From Acidobacteriota bacterium (GTDB lineage Bacteria > Acidobacteriota > Thermoanaerobaculia > Multivoradales > JAGPDF01), in assembly GCA_014584695.1 (NCBI GenBank), contig JACTMI010000016.1:43022-107021 (forward strand): 64,000 nucleotides of DNA. Reading direction: 5' to 3'. The notes below the pieces were generated by a model. That model was not told where the DNA came from. It did not search any database and saw only the letters and a program-made list of their open reading frames with translations. The position numbers were made by a program, and so were the translations under genes. Shown one piece after another: positions 61,268-64,000 of this stretch; the stretch's first letter is position 1, and each line of letters begins with the position of its first letter.

Positions 61268-61750
61268 TCACTCGCCCCGGTGCTGGGGGTAGAAGTCGAG
61301 CTCGGCGCCGAGCAGCTTGGCGAGCAGGACGATCTGGCCGGTGTGATAGCTCATGTGCTCGACGGCGTGGAAGAGCGCCCGGTAGCCGTCGAGGTCGTAG
61401 CCCTGGATCCTGCGGCGGCGCGCGAGATCGGCGGGCTCGAGGCGCGGCAGCGTCGCCTGGCAGGCCGCGACCGTGGCGCGCAGCCGGCCGAGCAGCTCTT
61501 CCTTGGTCACGGCGCCGGTGGCGGCGAACTCGGCGTCGCGGTGGCGCTCGTACGCTGAGCCGCCGAGCCCCGAGATCACCCACTGGCTCAAGTTGCCGTC
61601 GAGATGCGCGAGCAGGTTGCCGATCGAGTTGCTGGCCGGGTTCGGCCGCCACCAGATCTGCTCGTCCGCGAGCGGCTCGATCGCGGTCGCGATCTTGCCC
61701 AGATACTCGCTCCAGTAGTGGGCGGCGAAATCGATCAGTCGCGCGTGCAT
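61268..61750 (-). CDS. DinB-like / DUF1572 helical-bundle protein
   Basis: A 160-residue protein with DinB-type features: WWRPNPASNSIGNLLAHLDGNLSQW (His at the metal site) and the C-terminal FHAVEHMSYHTGQIVLLAKLL carrying two more His ligands. The family is metal-dependent and mostly uncharacterised (thiol-transferase-like). ATG 61750 was chosen over a start 105 nt upstream because GGAGG lies 8 nt before it. Confidence 0.88.
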   Translation of the reverse strand: MHARLIDFAAHYWSEYLGKIATAIEPLADEQIWWRPNPASNSIGNLLAHLDGNLSQWVISGLGGSAYERHRDAEFAATGAVTKEELLGRLRATVAACQATLPRLEPADLARRRRIQGYDLDGYRALFHAVEHMSYHTGQIVLLAKLLGAELDFYPQHRGE

Positions 61751-61775
61751 GGCGGGCCCTCCGGATCCCGCTCCG

Positions 61776-61781
61776 ACTATA
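61776..61781 (-). promoter_or_regulatory. -10 element TATAGT upstream of the DinB-like gene
   Basis: TATAGT (5/6) on the minus strand lies 25 nt before the ATG at 61750. A -35 is not evident at normal spacing. The flanking 61782-61933 stretch shows no supportable gene. Confidence 0.45.
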
Positions 61782-61933
61782 GTCCGCGGGCGCTCGGAGC
61801 TGGGAAGTTGGTCCATGGGACGAATCCAAGCGACGCTTCCCACTGCCGGGCCCACTGGCAGATTGGCGCGGTGGGCAGCGATGCCTTCCTGCAGGTGATG
61901 CGGCGCAACGAGCTCGAGGCCGGCGCCTTCGCC

Positions 61934-63610
61934 CTAGGGGTCCGTCGGCGTCGTCAGCGCGTCTGAGCTCGCGCCGGCGGCGCGCGCCGGCTCGGCCTCG
62001 ATCTGGGCGGCGAGGGCCGGGCTGCGCAGCAGGCGGTCGGCCTTGACCAGCGGCTCGACCAGCCGGCGTGCGGAGGCGAGGGCGTCGAGCGCCGCGTCGG
62101 TCGCCTCGACCGAAAGGCGCCCGCCCACCGCCGCGCCGAGCACCGTGACCTTGGCCTCCTCGTAAGCGGCGCGAAACGCGGCCAGGGCGGCCGCCCGCTC
62201 GGGATCGCCGTCGGCGGGATCCGACTCGCCGCCGGCGAGCGCCAGGCAGACTCGCGCGGCGGCGAGCGCGCGTTCGAGCGCGGCACGGGTCGCGGGATCG
62301 GCGCCGCGCGCCGCCTCCCGCGCCAGCGCCGCGGCGTCGGTCGTGACGAGCGTCGCCTCGGCGCAGTAGCGGGCGACGCGCAGGCCGCGCGCCAGCTCCG
62401 CGGCGACCTCTTCGCCCATCCGCTCGGTGCGCACCGAAGCGACGAAACGGCCGACCGCCTCGCCCAGCTTCTGGACCGCCGCCACCTGTCCGGCCGGCGC
62501 GGCGGCGCCCGCGGGCGCGGGCGCGAGCGCCTGGCTGGCGATGCCGGCCACCATTCCGCGCAGGCGCAGCAGCTCCTCGCGCAGCGCCGAGACCGCCAGC
62601 TCGGGCGTCGAGGCGAGCGTGGCATCGAGGTGCCGCGGCCGCCCGAGCTCCTCTTCGGCCCGCCGGAAGAGCCGCTCGAGCCCGCTCGCCAGCCGTCCCG
62701 TCCAAGGCAACAGGAGGAGGACGCCGAGCAGGTTGAAGACGGTGTGGAAGAGGGCGAGCGTGGGCGCCGGGCTCCGCTCGAGGTCGAGGCCGTCGGCGAG
62801 CGCCGCCACGATCCGCAACAGCAGCGGCAGGAGCGCCAGCGCGACCACGCCGGTCAGCAGGTTGAAGCCGATGTGGCCGAGCGCGAGCCGCTGGGCGCTC
62901 GGCGTGGCGCGCAGCACCGCGAGGGCGGCGGTCGAGGTGGTGCCGAGATTCGCGCCGATGACCGCGGCGGCCGCGGGCGCGAGGCCGAGCACGCCGCCCG
63001 AGGCCGCGGAGAGGATGAGCGCGATCGCCGCGCTCGAGGACTGGGTGAGCACGGTGGCGAGGAATCCGGCCAGCAGGTAGGCGGGCGCCGCCGCGACGGC
63101 GCCGAGCTGGGTGCCGTAGCTCTCCGCCAGGCCGCCGAAGGTCTCCTTGAGGATCGCCAGGCCGAGAAAGAACAGACCGAAGCCGGCGATCGCCCCGCCC
63201 AGACCCTGGAGCCGCTTGCGCGGCGCGATCAGCTTGAGCGCGGCGCCGACCGCGAGCACCGGCAGGGCGAAGGACTCGATGCGAAAGCCGAAGCCGACCA
63301 GGCTCACCAGCCAGCCGGTCATCGTCGTCCCGACGTTGGTGCCGAAGACGACCCCCAGCGCCTGGCGCAGCGTCAGCAGGCCGGCGTTGACGAAGCCGAT
63401 GGTGGCGATGGTGACCGCGCTCGAGGACTGCACCACGCCGGTGACCAGGATGCCGGCGAGCACCCCCCGCGCGGGCGTCGAGGTCCAGCGCCCGAGCAGC
63501 CGCTTGAGGCTGCCGCCGGCGAAGACCTCGAGCCCCTCGGTCATCATCGCCATCGCGAGCAGGAAGAGCGCCAGCCCCCCCGCCCCGTCGAGCGCGATGC
63601 GCAAGCTCAT
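61934..63610 (-). CDS. Na+/phosphate cotransporter with C-terminal PhoU-like domain (NptA/YjbB type)
   Basis: A 558-residue protein. The membrane part (about 1-310) contains two inverted Na/Pi-cotransporter repeats, each with a QSSSA motif (GVVQSSSAVTIA and LTQSSSAAIAL) and a GTN/ANLGTT motif. The remainder (about 325-545) is a PhoU-like helical bundle. It probably moves phosphate with Na+; direction is uncertain in this family. GGAG lies upstream of the ATG. No pst/pho genes are adjacent. Confidence 0.92.
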   Translation of the reverse strand: MSLRIALDGAGGLALFLLAMAMMTEGLEVFAGGSLKRLLGRWTSTPARGVLAGILVTGVVQSSSAVTIATIGFVNAGLLTLRQALGVVFGTNVGTTMTGWLVSLVGFGFRIESFALPVLAVGAALKLIAPRKRLQGLGGAIAGFGLFFLGLAILKETFGGLAESYGTQLGAVAAAPAYLLAGFLATVLTQSSSAAIALILSAASGGVLGLAPAAAAVIGANLGTTSTAALAVLRATPSAQRLALGHIGFNLLTGVVALALLPLLLRIVAALADGLDLERSPAPTLALFHTVFNLLGVLLLLPWTGRLASGLERLFRRAEEELGRPRHLDATLASTPELAVSALREELLRLRGMVAGIASQALAPAPAGAAAPAGQVAAVQKLGEAVGRFVASVRTERMGEEVAAELARGLRVARYCAEATLVTTDAAALAREAARGADPATRAALERALAAARVCLALAGGESDPADGDPERAAALAAFRAAYEEAKVTVLGAAVGGRLSVEATDAALDALASARRLVEPLVKADRLLRSPALAAQIEAEPARAAGASSDALTTPTDP

Positions 63611-63716
63611 GACGGTCCCGCTCCGCGGTCAGTCATCGAGCCGCCATTCTCGCAGCCCGCGCGGCGCTGCGCCGCACCGCCGGCGCGTGGACGGCGCGGG
63701 CCGCGCCTGCCCAGGC

Positions 63717-64000
63717 TTACCGCAGCCGGCGCCGGGCGGGGGCGGGGTGGTCGCGGCGCGGCTCGGCCGGTCGGGCGGGTCGCGCCGGGCCAGCGCCGTG
63801 GGGACGGCTCGGGCGAGCGCCCTGGGCGCTGGTCGCCGAGGGATGGGAGTGCTGGGCGTGGGCGCCCTGGCGGCGGCCCGGCCAGGGATCGCTGGTGCCG
63901 CTCTCGCCGCGGTGGGGCGCGGGGCGGTTGCCCGGCCGCGCGGCCGGGCGCCGCTCGGAGCGGGCGTCGGCGTTCGAAGGCCAGCCGCTCCGGCGCGGGT
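63717..64000 (-). CDS. C-terminal tail of a basic, low-complexity protein entering from the right edge
   Basis: A minus-strand frame open to the window edge and ending at TAA 63717-63719. The about 94 residues are rich in Arg, Pro, His, Ser and Ala (RPGNRPAPHRGESGTSDPWPGRRQG), like the unstructured RNA-binding tails of DEAD-box RNA helicases. Only the tail is visible, so identity is a guess. The basic composition favours this frame over the alternatives. Confidence 0.4.
   Translation of the reverse strand, partial: PRRSGWPSNADARSERRPAARPGNRPAPHRGESGTSDPWPGRRQGAHAQHSHPSATSAQGARPSRPHGAGPARPARPAEPRRDHPAPARRRLR

Noticed and set aside
61782..61966. Plus-strand frame ending in WQIGAVGSDAFLQVMRRNELEAG
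   Set aside because: The peptide looks protein-like but is short, has no start signal and overlaps the end of the Na/Pi transporter. It might be a remnant; not enough support.

Overview
The window is a continuous stretch of a very GC-rich bacterial chromosome (about 70 % G+C judged by eye) with densely packed genes, many ATGA/GTGA/TTGA stop-start overlaps and no phage, plasmid or rRNA genes. The gene set is that of a Gram-negative rod: MreBCD-PBP2-RodA, PpiD, a Slt-type lytic transglycosylase, an ABC-type polysaccharide exporter and an LPS-kinase-like protein. The rpsU-mutS2-X-dnaG-rpoD order and a Bacteroidetes-like arginine operon using acylated ornithine suggest Acidobacteriota or a nearby deep-branching Gram-negative phylum. 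This is inference; no 16S gene is present.

Layout. 1-4.7 kb (minus strand): ruvB (cut by the window edge), ruvA, a cystathionine gamma-synthase-type PLP enzyme and ppiD. 4.8-15.5 kb (plus): a FecR-type anchored protein, the elongasome operon mreB-mreC-mreD-mrdA-rodA, RNase G, and a kinase fused to a degenerate TIM barrel. 15.5-21.5 kb: a NarL-type regulator, an HtrA protease, a zinc-ribbon protein, a periplasmic-binding-type lipoprotein, a Wzm/Wzt-like exporter and a DUF3467 protein. 21.5-33.2 kb (minus): an EEP-family hydrolase, EVE, BON and FKBP proteins, hutI, an AbiEii-like pair, DivIVA, YggT, YggS, a C4 zinc-ribbon coiled coil, tRNA-Met, slt and a large acidic GAF-like protein. 33.4-42.6 kb (plus): a lipoprotein, then rpsU, mutS2, a GT-C-like membrane protein, dnaG and rpoD.

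42.7-52.4 kb: tRNA-Asn with its terminator, a 167-bp element bounded by 32-bp inverted repeats, an ARG-box-like operator, and one nine-gene arginine operon: argR-argG-(P-loop protein)-argC-argD-argF'-argB-argE-like-argH. No recognisable N-acetylglutamate synthase or ornithine acetyltransferase is in it. The P-loop protein, with a BioD-type GTCMSAGKT motif and DUF1611/DgcN-like features, occupies that gap and is the most interesting candidate in the window.

52.4-64 kb: a lipoprotein, a PhyH-type dioxygenase with a 42-codon upstream ORF, a flavoprotein-SelD fusion, two secreted unknowns in a lower-GC island, a VapBC pair, a ChaN-like protein, a PNPOx-like protein, a hemerythrin, a DinB-like protein, an Na/Pi cotransporter, and the basic tail of a gene entering from the right edge.

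Two expression features recur. Several genes have a TANNNT -10-like hexamer only 5-10 nt before the start codon, which predicts leaderless or near-leaderless mRNAs. yggS and probably yggT appear to start at CTG codons.
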